From: Pseudoalteromonas nigrifaciens
GTDB taxonomy: Bacteria > Pseudomonadota > Gammaproteobacteria > Enterobacterales > Alteromonadaceae
Direction: 5' to 3'
Assembly: GCF_002221505.1 (NCBI RefSeq)
Contig: NZ_CP011036.1
Location: 992,001 to 1,056,000 of the forward strand
Length of the DNA stretch: 64,000 bases
Both the position numbers and the translations under genes were made by a program. Below are positions 1-7,648 of the stretch, piece by piece (positions within the stretch are counted from its first letter, which is position 1; each line of letters starts with the position of its first letter). The notes beneath the pieces are model-generated. The model searched no databases and was not told where the DNA came from. It worked only from the letters and a program-made list of their open reading frames with translations.

Positions 1-2
1 GT

Positions 3-1181
3 GCGGCGCAATATAAACCAGAGAAATACCAAACCGCGCCGCAAATGTTTCATTTAGAACAAGTGGCCGACTTAGCCAATCAAGCATTATTAGATGCTGG
101 GCTACAAAAAAGTGATTTAGATGGTTTGGTTATTAATGGCCCACATTTTCACGAGGCCTCAGTATTTGTGCCGGCAATGGCCGCAGAATATTTAGGAATA
201 GAAGTAAACTTTGCCGAAGTAGTTGATTTAGGCGGCTGTACCGCAGTTGCACAAATTTGGCGTGCAGCGGCAGCGATTGAGCTGGGGTTATGCCAAGCGG
301 TACTGTGTGTTATTCCCGCTCGCATGGCACCAATGGCACCAAATGAAGACCCAGCTTGGATGGCGCAAGCTATGCGCTATGGCGGCCACAGTACGGCATT
401 TGGCGCACCAGAAGCAGAGTTTGATTTGCCCTATGGTCACATGGGGCAAAACACCGGTTATGCAATGATTGCACAGCGTTACGCAGCGCAATATGGCTAC
501 GATCAAGCGGCTATGGCTAAAATAGCAGTCGATCAGCGCTTTAATGCGCAATACCACAAAGACGCTATTTTTAAAGGCAAAGAGCTAACTATTGCACAAG
601 TATTAGCTTCTAAAATGGTAGCCGACCCACTGCATGTACTAGAAATAGTCATGCCGGTATCGGGTGGCGCGGCGGTTATTGTGGCCTCTAAAGAAGTGGC
701 TGCAAGAGCGAAAAAACGCCCTGCATTTATTACCGGTTTTGGTGAGCGTTTATCATTTAAATCGCCATCGTATGCGCAAGATATGACAGTGACGCCAGTT
801 GCCGAAGCCGCAAAGCGTGCGTTTACTATGGCCGGGCTGTCGCCTAAAGATATACATGCAGCGCAAATTTATGATTGTTACACCATTACTGTGTTGTTAT
901 CACTTGAAGATGCAGGCTTTTGTCCTAAAGGGGAAGGCATGCGCTTTATTAAAGAGCATAACCTCACCTTTAAAGGCGACTTTCCGATGAACACCCACGG
1001 CGGGCAACTTAGTTTTGGTCAAGCTGCAGCAGCGGGCGGTTATTCTCAAGTTATTGAGGCTTTCCATCAAATTTCAAACTCTGCCGATCAACGACAGCTA
1101 AAAAGGTGTGACAATGTATTTGTTAGTGGCACCGGTGGCGTGATGAGTGAGCAGGGCGCATTGATATTACAAGGAGGCTAG
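3..1181 (+). CDS. Lipid-transfer/thiolase-like protein (Ltp-type), 5' end cut by window edge
   Basis: The reading frame is open from base 3 without a stop, so the ATG at 45 is probably internal and the true start lies outside the window; 392 residues are visible. The fold is that of the thiolase-like SCP2/Ltp family: a GGCTAVAQ stretch where thiolases carry the active-site Cys, a YDCYT motif and a THGGQLSFG motif near the C-terminus. In steroid degraders such proteins act as retro-aldolases that remove the side chain at C17 (Ltp2 in actinobacteria, Sal-type aldolases in proteobacteria), working with a DUF35 partner. The stop is followed one base later by the ATG of exactly such a partner, which supports the aldolase role. 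An ordinary thiolase for side-chain beta-oxidation is the main alternative. Confidence 0.75.
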   Translation, partial: AAQYKPEKYQTAPQMFHLEQVADLANQALLDAGLQKSDLDGLVINGPHFHEASVFVPAMAAEYLGIEVNFAEVVDLGGCTAVAQIWRAAAAIELGLCQAVLCVIPARMAPMAPNEDPAWMAQAMRYGGHSTAFGAPEAEFDLPYGHMGQNTGYAMIAQRYAAQYGYDQAAMAKIAVDQRFNAQYHKDAIFKGKELTIAQVLASKMVADPLHVLEIVMPVSGGAAVIVASKEVAARAKKRPAFITGFGERLSFKSPSYAQDMTVTPVAEAAKRAFTMAGLSPKDIHAAQIYDCYTITVLLSLEDAGFCPKGEGMRFIKEHNLTFKGDFPMNTHGGQLSFGQAAAAGGYSQVIEAFHQISNSADQRQLKRCDNVFVSGTGGVMSEQGALILQGG

Positions 1182-1182
1182 T

Positions 1183-2118
1183 ATGGCAACGTTAAAACCT
1201 ATGCCAGTCGCAACAAAAATTTCTGCACCATTTTGGCAGGCGCTAAAAGAAAATCAGTTAAAAATTCAGCAATGTAAGCAGTGCGAAGGGTGGGTGTTTT
1301 TTCCACGTAATCATTGTAGTCATTGTTTAGCGCATGAGCTGCAGTGGCAACAAGTGAGCGGTGAGGGCACCTTATATTCATACACCCTTACACGTATTCC
1401 AACTATGCCAGAATTTAGTGACGAAATGCCGCAAGCATTAGCCGTGGTCGAACTAGCTCAAGGCGTTCGTATCAATACCACGTTAATAGATGTGGCAGAG
1501 CAAGACATTAAAATAGGCATGCCTGTTAAAGCGGTGTTTGATAAAGTGAGTAGCGATGGCGATACCTTGCTACGTTTTACCTCTATTAATAATGCCGGTG
1601 GTGTGCGTGAATATATTAATCCGCTCAATGGGCTTGAGCGCAACGACAAAGGGCAAGTACAAGTACCGCTAAGTAACCTTGCTGCGCTTTATGCACTGGC
1701 CGATAATAAATATACTGACTGGAGTAATGTGGTTGTTGTTGATCAAGACCTGATTAACGCTTTTGCCGATTTATCGGGGGATGATTACTGGTTGCATACC
1801 GATCCTGAGCGCGCAAAAACAGATAGCCCGTTTAAAACCACCATTGCCCATGGCTCGTTAGTACAAGTGCTGCAGTCGCGTTTAACGATTGCACTACCAT
1901 TTGAAATTATCGGCTTTAACAACATGGTTAACTATGGCTCAAACCGTTTACGTTTTCCTGCGCCAGTGCCTGCGGGCGCAACTATTTATGGCCGTAGTAA
2001 GGTAAAAGACATTAGCGTGTCGCACAAAGGGGTGCAATTAACCCTAGAAATGAACATTCATGTGGTTGGCAATGATAAACCAAGTGTGATCAACGATTTG
2101 GTGATCCTGTATCGCTAA
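1183..2118 (+). CDS. DUF35 OB-fold/zinc-ribbon protein fused to a MaoC-like hydratase domain
   Basis: The protein has 311 residues in two parts. Residues about 30-130 form a DUF35 domain: a rubredoxin-like zinc ribbon with two CxxC pairs (CKQCEG and CSHC) followed by an OB-fold. Residues about 160-311 are MaoC-like, with the DDYWLHTDPERA and IAHGSLV stretches typical of hot-dog hydratases. In actinobacterial cholesterol side-chain degradation, ChsH2 likewise combines a MaoC domain with a DUF35 domain, and the DUF35 part docks onto the Ltp2 aldolase. Here the Ltp-like gene is directly upstream, so a hydratase-aldolase complex acting on a C17 side-chain enoyl-CoA is the likely role. The domain order DUF35-MaoC is clear; the substrate is inferred. 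The gene ends the transcript, with a strong terminator 30 bases later. Confidence 0.8.
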   Translation: MATLKPMPVATKISAPFWQALKENQLKIQQCKQCEGWVFFPRNHCSHCLAHELQWQQVSGEGTLYSYTLTRIPTMPEFSDEMPQALAVVELAQGVRINTTLIDVAEQDIKIGMPVKAVFDKVSSDGDTLLRFTSINNAGGVREYINPLNGLERNDKGQVQVPLSNLAALYALADNKYTDWSNVVVVDQDLINAFADLSGDDYWLHTDPERAKTDSPFKTTIAHGSLVQVLQSRLTIALPFEIIGFNNMVNYGSNRLRFPAPVPAGATIYGRSKVKDISVSHKGVQLTLEMNIHVVGNDKPSVINDLVILYR

Positions 2119-2147
2119 ACACAGTAAATAATTTGGTAAATATAAAG

Positions 2148-2182
2148 CCGCTGAGCAACATTATTGCTCAGCGGTTTTTTGT
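2148..2182 (+). terminator. Rho-independent terminator after the DUF35-MaoC gene
   Basis: An 11-bp perfect stem (CCGCTGAGCAA, 5-base loop, TTGCTCAGCGG) is followed by a T-rich tail. It separates the Ltp/DUF35 pair from the operon that begins at the dioxygenase gene. Confidence 0.9.
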
Positions 2183-2255
2183 TTTTTTAGTTTTAAGCTT
2201 ATGACTCTTAATGCTTTTTTTTCGTTTTTTTGGTTAGTCTCAATGGACGATGAAG

Positions 2256-2279
2256 CATTAGTAATTTGCCCTAATAATG
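2256..2279. promoter_or_regulatory. Imperfect palindrome upstream of the dioxygenase operon
   Basis: CATTAGTA and TAATAATG form an inverted repeat with 7 of 8 matching positions and an 8-base spacer, 31 bp before the ATG of the hsaC-like gene. Steroid operons are commonly controlled by TetR-type repressors (KstR/KstR2 in actinobacteria) that bind such palindromes. No regulator gene is visible in the window, so this is only a positional candidate in an AT-rich stretch. The gene has a good ribosome binding site (AGAGAGGG) just downstream. Confidence 0.25.
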
Positions 2280-2310
2280 AACCTAATCACAATTTTGTAA
2301 GAGAGGGTTC

Positions 2311-3201
2311 ATGGATATTCGCGCATTAGGTTATTTCGTAGCACAGACTGACGCTCCACAAGAGTGGCAACACTACGCAGAGCAAGTATTAGGGATGATG
2401 ACGGCGCCAACTGACGACGGTGGATTCTACATCAAAATGGATGAGCGCCCATACCGCATGTTGGTTATACCCGGCGCAGACAAGCGCTATTTTGCTTCTG
2501 GTTGGGAACTAACAGGTGCAAAAGCTTACAACAACGCTAAACAAACATTACTTGATAAAGGCATTGCCTTTGAAGAGGCTAATAAAGCCTTATGTGAGCA
2601 GCGCCGCGTACAAAATATACTCATAGTTAATGACCCAGCTGGTAATCGTCACGAACTGTATTGGGGTCATGTTTCAGACTGCCAACCGTTTACTTCTCCT
2701 CAAGGTGTACCCGCTTTTATTACCGGCGATATGGGCCTTGGCCACACCGTACTACCTGCGCCAAATTTTGATGAAACCTTTGCGTTTTTAACCGACGTAT
2801 TAGGGTTTGAATTATCAGATTTATTTAATTTTAAACCTGCACCAGAGGCCGATCCAATTCGCATTTACTTTATGCATTGTGGCAACGCACGTCACCACAG
2901 TTTAGCTATTTGTGAATTTCCGGTACCAAGCGGTTGCGTGCATGCCATGGTCGAAGTTGAAAACATGACAGAAGTAGGCCGCGCTCACGACAGACAACAA
3001 CAACATCAAGTACAACTGTCGGCCACTTTAGGTCAGCACCTTAACGACAAAATGACCTCATTCTATATGAAAACACCATCAGGCTTCGATTTAGAGTATG
3101 GCTTTGGTGGTTTACAAGTTGAAAACTGGGAAGAGCATTGCGCTTTTGAATTTAGCCGAGTGAGCCTGTGGGGCCACGATTTCTCAGTAGGAGAAAAATA
3201 A
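2311..3201 (+). CDS. hsaC: Extradiol catechol dioxygenase of the steroid A-ring type (HsaC/TesB-like)
   Basis: The 296-residue protein is a two-domain type I extradiol dioxygenase of the vicinal oxygen chelate fold. The expected iron ligands are H145 (GLGHTVL), H211 (VHAMVEVE) and E262 (DLEYG), with second-sphere H195/H196 (ARHHSLA) and Y252 (SFYMKT). The C-terminal SLWGHDFSVG signature and the SATLGQHLND stretch resemble HsaC/TesB, which cleave the catecholic A ring of 3,4-dihydroxy-9,10-seco steroids. It opens the operon that supplies the C/D-ring enzymes, which supports a steroid substrate over biphenyl. Its TAA overlaps the next ATG (TAATG), so translation is probably coupled to ipdA. No hsaA, hsaB or hsaD partner is inside the window. 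Confidence 0.85.
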   Translation: MDIRALGYFVAQTDAPQEWQHYAEQVLGMMTAPTDDGGFYIKMDERPYRMLVIPGADKRYFASGWELTGAKAYNNAKQTLLDKGIAFEEANKALCEQRRVQNILIVNDPAGNRHELYWGHVSDCQPFTSPQGVPAFITGDMGLGHTVLPAPNFDETFAFLTDVLGFELSDLFNFKPAPEADPIRIYFMHCGNARHHSLAICEFPVPSGCVHAMVEVENMTEVGRAHDRQQQHQVQLSATLGQHLNDKMTSFYMKTPSGFDLEYGFGGLQVENWEEHCAFEFSRVSLWGHDFSVGEK

Positions 3202-4076
3202 TGAATAAAGTAAAAACAACAGCGCAAATGGTGGCTGAGCTAAGTGATGGCATGACAATTGGCATAGGTGGTTGGGGCCCGCGCCGTAAACCTATGGCGC
3301 TTATTCGCGAAATTATAAAATCGGATCTTAAAGATCTTACTATTGTGGCGTATGGCGGCGCCGATGTGGGTATGTTATGCGCAGCCGGCAAAGTAAAAAA
3401 ATTAATCTTTGCGTTTGTATCGCTAGACTTTATTCCACTAGAACCTTTTTTTCGTAAAGCCCGTGAACATGGCGAGCTTGAGCTAATGGAAATTGACGAA
3501 GGTATGTTGTTACTTGGCCTTCGTGCTGCGGCGTGGGGCTGTCCTTATATTCCAACTCAAGTTGGTTTAGGCACAGATGTACTTACCCACAACCCAGATA
3601 TTCAAGTGATTGATAGCCCCTATGACGATAAAGAATGGGTGGCAATGCCAGCGCTTAAACTCGACGCTGCACTGGTACATGTTGATCATGCTGATGAGCG
3701 TGGTGTGTGCCAGATTTCAGGTCCAGATCATTACCTAGACGATTGGTTTGTACGCGCAGCAAATAAAAGCTATGTCACCTGCGACAAGCTGGTTAGCAGC
3801 GATCATTTTTATGATCGCACAGCGGCAGATAAAGTATTTTGGGAACGCAGCTTAACAACGGCCGTAAGTGAAGTACCTGGGGGCGCGCATCCAAGCAGTT
3901 GTCCGCCATTTTACGGCATTGATAATAAACATTTGCTGCAATATAACAAATACGCAAAAGAAGGCGGCTTTAGTGCTTACTTTGATGAGTTTATTAATAA
4001 TAAATCAGAGCAAGAGTACCAAGCTAAATTAGGCGGCATCGATGCGATCCGTCAAATCCCTAACACAAGTTACTAA
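3201..4076 (+). CDS. ipdA: CoA-transferase family protein, IpdA-like subunit of the steroid ring hydrolase
   Basis: I chose the ATG at 3201 (291 residues) because GGAGAAAA precedes it and it overlaps the dioxygenase stop; an in-frame GTG at 3168 would lie inside the upstream gene. The N-terminal GIGGWGPRRKP stretch is the glycine-rich loop of class I CoA-transferase alpha subunits. In steroid degraders IpdA with IpdB (ScdL1/ScdL2 in Comamonas) does not transfer CoA but hydrolyses the last carbocycle of the steroid C/D-ring intermediate COCHEA-CoA. The partner subunit follows 14 bp downstream, and ipdC and echA20 homologues are in the same operon, matching the grouping known from Mycobacterium. 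Assignment is by family and context; the acyl substrate is inferred. Confidence 0.85.
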   Translation: MNKVKTTAQMVAELSDGMTIGIGGWGPRRKPMALIREIIKSDLKDLTIVAYGGADVGMLCAAGKVKKLIFAFVSLDFIPLEPFFRKAREHGELELMEIDEGMLLLGLRAAAWGCPYIPTQVGLGTDVLTHNPDIQVIDSPYDDKEWVAMPALKLDAALVHVDHADERGVCQISGPDHYLDDWFVRAANKSYVTCDKLVSSDHFYDRTAADKVFWERSLTTAVSEVPGGAHPSSCPPFYGIDNKHLLQYNKYAKEGGFSAYFDEFINNKSEQEYQAKLGGIDAIRQIPNTSY

Positions 4077-4090
4077 GGCAGGACATTAAA

Positions 4091-4897
4091 ATGACAGCAA
4101 CTCAATACAGCTTGGCAGAATTAATGATTTGTGCCGCAGCAACCGCATTTGATAACGATGGTGAAGTGCTTGCCACCGGCATTGGGGTTATTCCGCGTTT
4201 AGCGGCGAGTATTTCTATGAGTACTAACAACCCAGATTTAATGATGACAGACTCAGAAGCCTACTTACTGAGTGAGCCAAATCCGATTGGCGCACGTGGC
4301 GATGATTTTGTACAGCGTAACGAAACATGGATGGGTTTTTCACGCATTTTTGACAATGTGTGGAGCCGTAAACGCCACGCCATGATAGGGCCAACGCAAA
4401 TTGATAAGTACGGGCAAAGTAATATTTCAGCCCTAGGGGGCGACTACGATAAACCTAAAATACAAATGTTAGGCGTACGTGGTTTACCGGGTAACTCAAT
4501 TAGCCATGCTAACTCGTTTTTTGTGCCAAGCCACAGTAAACGCGTATTTGTAGAGCAAGAATGTGATGTGGTGTGCTCAATTGGTTACAACCCAGCACGT
4601 TTGCCAAAAGGTTATCAGCTATCGGATGTCGATATTCGTTTAGTGATCACCGATATTTGTGTGATGGATTGGCAAGGTCCAGAGCATCAATTGCGCTTAG
4701 TGAGCGTTCACCCTGGTGTGAGTGTACAAGAAGTAATTGAAAAAACAGGCTTTGAAATTCACGTTGAGGCAAACACTCCAACCACACCAGCGCCTACAGC
4801 TGAGCAGTTAGCATTAATTGCTAAATTGGATCCTCACAATATTAGAGCTAAACAGCTAAAAGACAACCCACCGGGTGTACGCCCAGAGGAGTCGTAA
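4091..4897 (+). CDS. ipdB: CoA-transferase family protein, IpdB-like subunit of the steroid ring hydrolase
   Basis: The 268-residue beta subunit of a class I CoA-transferase-like heterodimer; it should pair with the ipdA product just upstream. It carries the GIGVIPRLA glycine loop near residue 31 and a GVRGLPGNS stretch. The IpdAB dimer performs the final hydrolytic ring opening in steroid nucleus catabolism. The terminal A of its stop codon (TAATG) is the first base of the next ATG, so the downstream hydratase is translationally coupled. The C-terminal 40 residues are rich in Pro, Thr and Ala and then charged. An ordinary 3-oxoacid CoA-transferase is the alternative, but the neighbours argue against it. 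Confidence 0.85.
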   Translation: MTATQYSLAELMICAAATAFDNDGEVLATGIGVIPRLAASISMSTNNPDLMMTDSEAYLLSEPNPIGARGDDFVQRNETWMGFSRIFDNVWSRKRHAMIGPTQIDKYGQSNISALGGDYDKPKIQMLGVRGLPGNSISHANSFFVPSHSKRVFVEQECDVVCSIGYNPARLPKGYQLSDVDIRLVITDICVMDWQGPEHQLRLVSVHPGVSVQEVIEKTGFEIHVEANTPTTPAPTAEQLALIAKLDPHNIRAKQLKDNPPGVRPEES

Positions 4898-5766
4898 TGA
4901 GTGAAGTTCAAACAATAGATGACGTAGTGTTATACGAAGTGCGCGCTCAAGTGGCGGTTATTACCATGGATCGTCCTGAATATAACAACGCGCAAAACTC
5001 GCAAATGACCTACGCGCTAGATAAGGCTTTTCAGCTTGCGTGTAACGACGACGAAGTAAAAGTAATTGTACTTGCCGGTAACGGCAAGCACTTTTCTGCT
5101 GGTCATGACATTGGCACCCCTGGGCGCGATGTTGATAAAAGCTTTGATCGTACTAACCTTTTTTACGATCACGCTAATAAGCCCGGCGGTGAGTTTTTAT
5201 ATGCTCGCGAGCACGAAGTGTATTTAGGAATGTGCCGTCGCTGGCGCGATTTGCCTAAGCCAACGATTGCTATGGTACAAGGTGCCTGTGTGGCTGGTGG
5301 CTTAATGCTGGCGTGGGTATGTGATTTAATTATTGCCGATGACAAAGCATTTTTCTCTGATCCGGTCGTGCGCATGGGTATTCCTGGGGTTGAGTATTTT
5401 GCGCATGTGCACGAGCTTAATCCACGTATTGCCAAAGAGTTTTTATTTACCGGCGATCGTATGTCGGCAGACCGTGCTTATCAAATGGGCATGGTGAATC
5501 GCGTAGTGCCAAGGGATAATTTAGAAGAGACGACCTTTACTTTAGCTAATCAGATTGCACAAATGCCACGACTGGGTTTGCAATTAACTAAGCAAGTAAT
5601 TAATAACGCCGAAGATTTAATGGGTAAACGTTCAACCATGGATATGGCGTTTGGTTTGCATCATTTTGCGCATGCGCATAACGAAACAATATCGGGTGAC
5701 CGCTTAGGTGGCTTTGACGCGAAAGCGATGGCTCAAGCCAATAAATCAGCAGCCAAGGAAAAATAA
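4897..5766 (+). CDS. Enoyl-CoA hydratase/isomerase family protein with extended substrate loop
   Basis: A crotonase-fold protein of 289 residues, about 30 longer than usual because of an insert around residues 75-105 after the SAGHDIG oxyanion-hole loop. The second oxyanion motif, GACVAGGLMLAW, is intact. The position between ipdB and ipdC shows that it belongs to the steroid C/D-ring or propionyl side-chain steps. Comamonas steroid clusters contain comparable hydratases (ScdD, ScdN), but I cannot say which of these it matches. It is distinct from the EchA20-type hydratase further down the operon. Start chosen at the ATG that overlaps the ipdB stop. Confidence 0.8.
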   Translation: MSEVQTIDDVVLYEVRAQVAVITMDRPEYNNAQNSQMTYALDKAFQLACNDDEVKVIVLAGNGKHFSAGHDIGTPGRDVDKSFDRTNLFYDHANKPGGEFLYAREHEVYLGMCRRWRDLPKPTIAMVQGACVAGGLMLAWVCDLIIADDKAFFSDPVVRMGIPGVEYFAHVHELNPRIAKEFLFTGDRMSADRAYQMGMVNRVVPRDNLEETTFTLANQIAQMPRLGLQLTKQVINNAEDLMGKRSTMDMAFGLHHFAHAHNETISGDRLGGFDAKAMAQANKSAAKEK

Positions 5767-5768
5767 AT

Positions 5769-6884
5769 ATGAGCACAGAGCACAATAATGCCGATGGCCG
5801 CTGGAATACGCCGTTAACAGAGGCACTGGGCTGTCGTTATCCGATTATTCAAACGGCGATGGGCTGGGTCTCTGATGCAAACTTAGTAATAGCAACAACG
5901 CGTGCGGGCGGTTTTGGTTTTTTAGCTGGCGCGACGATGAACACTGAAGAAGTGGAAAGTGCCATAAAAAAAGTAATTGCTGCCACAGGGACCAGTAATT
6001 TTGGTCTTAATTTTCATATGTTTCAAGAAAACGCGCAGCAATGTCTTGATTTAGCTATTAGTTACAAATTGCGTGCGGTGAGCTACGGACGCGGCCCCGA
6101 TAAAGCCACTATTGAGCGACTCAAAGCGGCAGGTGTGCTGTGCATTCCCACCGTAGGCGCAGTAAAGCATGCAGTAAAAGCGGTTGCCATGGGCGCCGAT
6201 ATGATCACCATTCAAGGCAGTGAAGGGGGCGGTCATACTGGCAGCGTACCGAGCACTATTTTGTTACCGCAAGTGTTAAATGCGGTGTCGGTACCAGTAA
6301 TTGCCGCAGGGGGCTTTTCGTGCGGGCGTGGTTTGGCCTCAGTATTAGGCGCAGGCGCTGCAGGTATGGCAATGGGCACGCGCTTTTTGCTGACCTGCGA
6401 TGCACCCACGCCAAAAGTCACCCAGCAGCGTTATCTTGATACTAAAGACAGTGCTGACATTCGCATTTCTACCGCGGTAGATGGCCTGCGTCACCGGATG
6501 ATCAACACGCCATTTATTGATAATTTAGAGCGCTCGGGTGGTGTTAAGCGCTTATGGTTGGCACTAAAAAGTGCGCGCCATTGGCAAAAAGAAACCGGCA
6601 TGACATCGCTGCATATGCTCAAAGTGTTTTTTAATGGCCTGCGTGAAGATCCCAAAGCTGCAGCAACATTGGTAATGTCGGCTAATCAACCGGTGTTAAT
6701 TCAAAAATCTATGGTTGAAGGTAAACCCGACGAAGGTATTTTACCCAGCGGCCAAGTGGCGGCGGTAATAAATAACTTACCTAGCGTTGAGACACTAATA
6801 AACGAAATTATCGCCGAGGCAGACACCTGTCTTGAGCAATTGTTAATCCGCCGGACTAACCGGTCAGTCGAAGAAGAGGCCTAA
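5769..6884 (+). CDS. ipdC: FMN-dependent nitronate monooxygenase family protein, IpdC-like
   Basis: A 371-residue TIM-barrel flavoprotein of the NPD/2-nitropropane dioxygenase family. Visible landmarks are PIIQTAMGWVSD near the N-terminus, GSEGGGHTGS (phosphate/FMN loop) and AAGGFSCGRGLASVLGAGAAG. In steroid degraders the IpdC/ScdK branch of this family carries out a redox step on the fused C/D-ring CoA ester before ring D is hydrolysed. The gene starts 2 bp after the hydratase stop and ends 3 bp before the echA20 homologue, so all are one transcript. The gene neighbourhood is what distinguishes it from a true nitronate monooxygenase. Confidence 0.82.
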   Translation: MSTEHNNADGRWNTPLTEALGCRYPIIQTAMGWVSDANLVIATTRAGGFGFLAGATMNTEEVESAIKKVIAATGTSNFGLNFHMFQENAQQCLDLAISYKLRAVSYGRGPDKATIERLKAAGVLCIPTVGAVKHAVKAVAMGADMITIQGSEGGGHTGSVPSTILLPQVLNAVSVPVIAAGGFSCGRGLASVLGAGAAGMAMGTRFLLTCDAPTPKVTQQRYLDTKDSADIRISTAVDGLRHRMINTPFIDNLERSGGVKRLWLALKSARHWQKETGMTSLHMLKVFFNGLREDPKAAATLVMSANQPVLIQKSMVEGKPDEGILPSGQVAAVINNLPSVETLINEIIAEADTCLEQLLIRRTNRSVEEEA

Positions 6885-6887
6885 GCT

Positions 6888-7640
6888 ATGAACCCAGCAT
6901 TTAAAAGCCATATCGAAAACGGTATCGCCGAAATAATTATAAATAAAGCACCGGTAAATGCACTCGACAGTGCTGAATGGCAAGCGCTCGCCGATCTGAT
7001 CAACAGTATTGGCCAAAATTTGGCTGCTCGGGTATTAATTATTCGCTCAGAAGGGCGTGGTTTTTGTGCCGGTGTTGATATTAAAGAGTTAGATAAATAC
7101 CCAGAGCGTATTGTTAGCGTTAACGCCGGTAATTACGAAACGTTTAAAGCGGTACATTTGTGTCCAATACCAGTAATAGTTGCGCTGCATGGTTATGTGC
7201 TGGGTGGCGGTATTGGTATTACTGGTGCGGCCGATATTGTGGTGGCGTCAGAATGTACCACTTTTGCGCTACCAGAAGTAGATCGTGGCGCTATGGGCGG
7301 CGGCGCGCATTTACAGCGCTTATTTCCGGTGCAAAAAGTACGTTACTTGTTTTTTACTGGCGAAACTATTTCGGTACAAGATGCCGATAGATACGGCTTT
7401 ATTGAACGCATTGTACCTAAAGAGCAATTACGCGATACCGCGCTGGAAATTGCCAGCAAAATTGCCGCAAAAAGCTCCGATATGATCCGCATTGCTAAAG
7501 AAAGCCTAAATGGTATTGAAGACGGTGACCTAGAAGCTAAATACCGTTGGGAGCAAGGGTTTACGCTGCAAGCTTATACCAGCCCAGATTCTGCTGAAAC
7601 CCGCCGTGCGTTTGTAGACAAACGCGAAGCGAATTTTTGA
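6888..7640 (+). CDS. echA20: EchA20-like enoyl-CoA hydratase family ring-D hydrolase
   Basis: A crotonase-fold protein of 250 residues. The [15 protein letters not shown] loop, GYVLGGGIG, FALPEVDRGAMGGG and the YRWEQGFT stretch near the C-terminus closely resemble mycobacterial EchA20 as I recall it. EchA20 (ScdY in Comamonas) hydrolytically opens ring D of the steroid-derived HIEC-CoA to give COCHEA-CoA, the substrate of IpdAB. All these partner genes sit in this operon. Its stop (TGA) lies 8 bp before the next ATG. Confidence in the subfamily rests on residue patterns and context, not on an alignment. Confidence 0.8.
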   Translation: MNPAFKSHIENGIAEIIINKAPVNALDSAEWQALADLINSIGQNLAARVLIIRSEGRGFCAGVDIKELDKYPERIVSVNAGNYETFKAVHLCPIPVIVALHGYVLGGGIGITGAADIVVASECTTFALPEVDRGAMGGGAHLQRLFPVQKVRYLFFTGETISVQDADRYGFIERIVPKEQLRDTALEIASKIAAKSSDMIRIAKESLNGIEDGDLEAKYRWEQGFTLQAYTSPDSAETRRAFVDKREANF

Positions 7641-7648
7641 GGCCGACT

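Noticed and set aside
3168..3200. GTG start giving an 11-residue longer IpdA
   Set aside because: It lies entirely in the end of the dioxygenase gene; the ATG at 3201 has a good ribosome binding site and fits the family's N-terminus.
7637..7648. TTG start for the IpdE1-like dehydrogenase
   Set aside because: The TTG is inside the echA20 end, and the GAGG site is correctly spaced only for ATG 7649.
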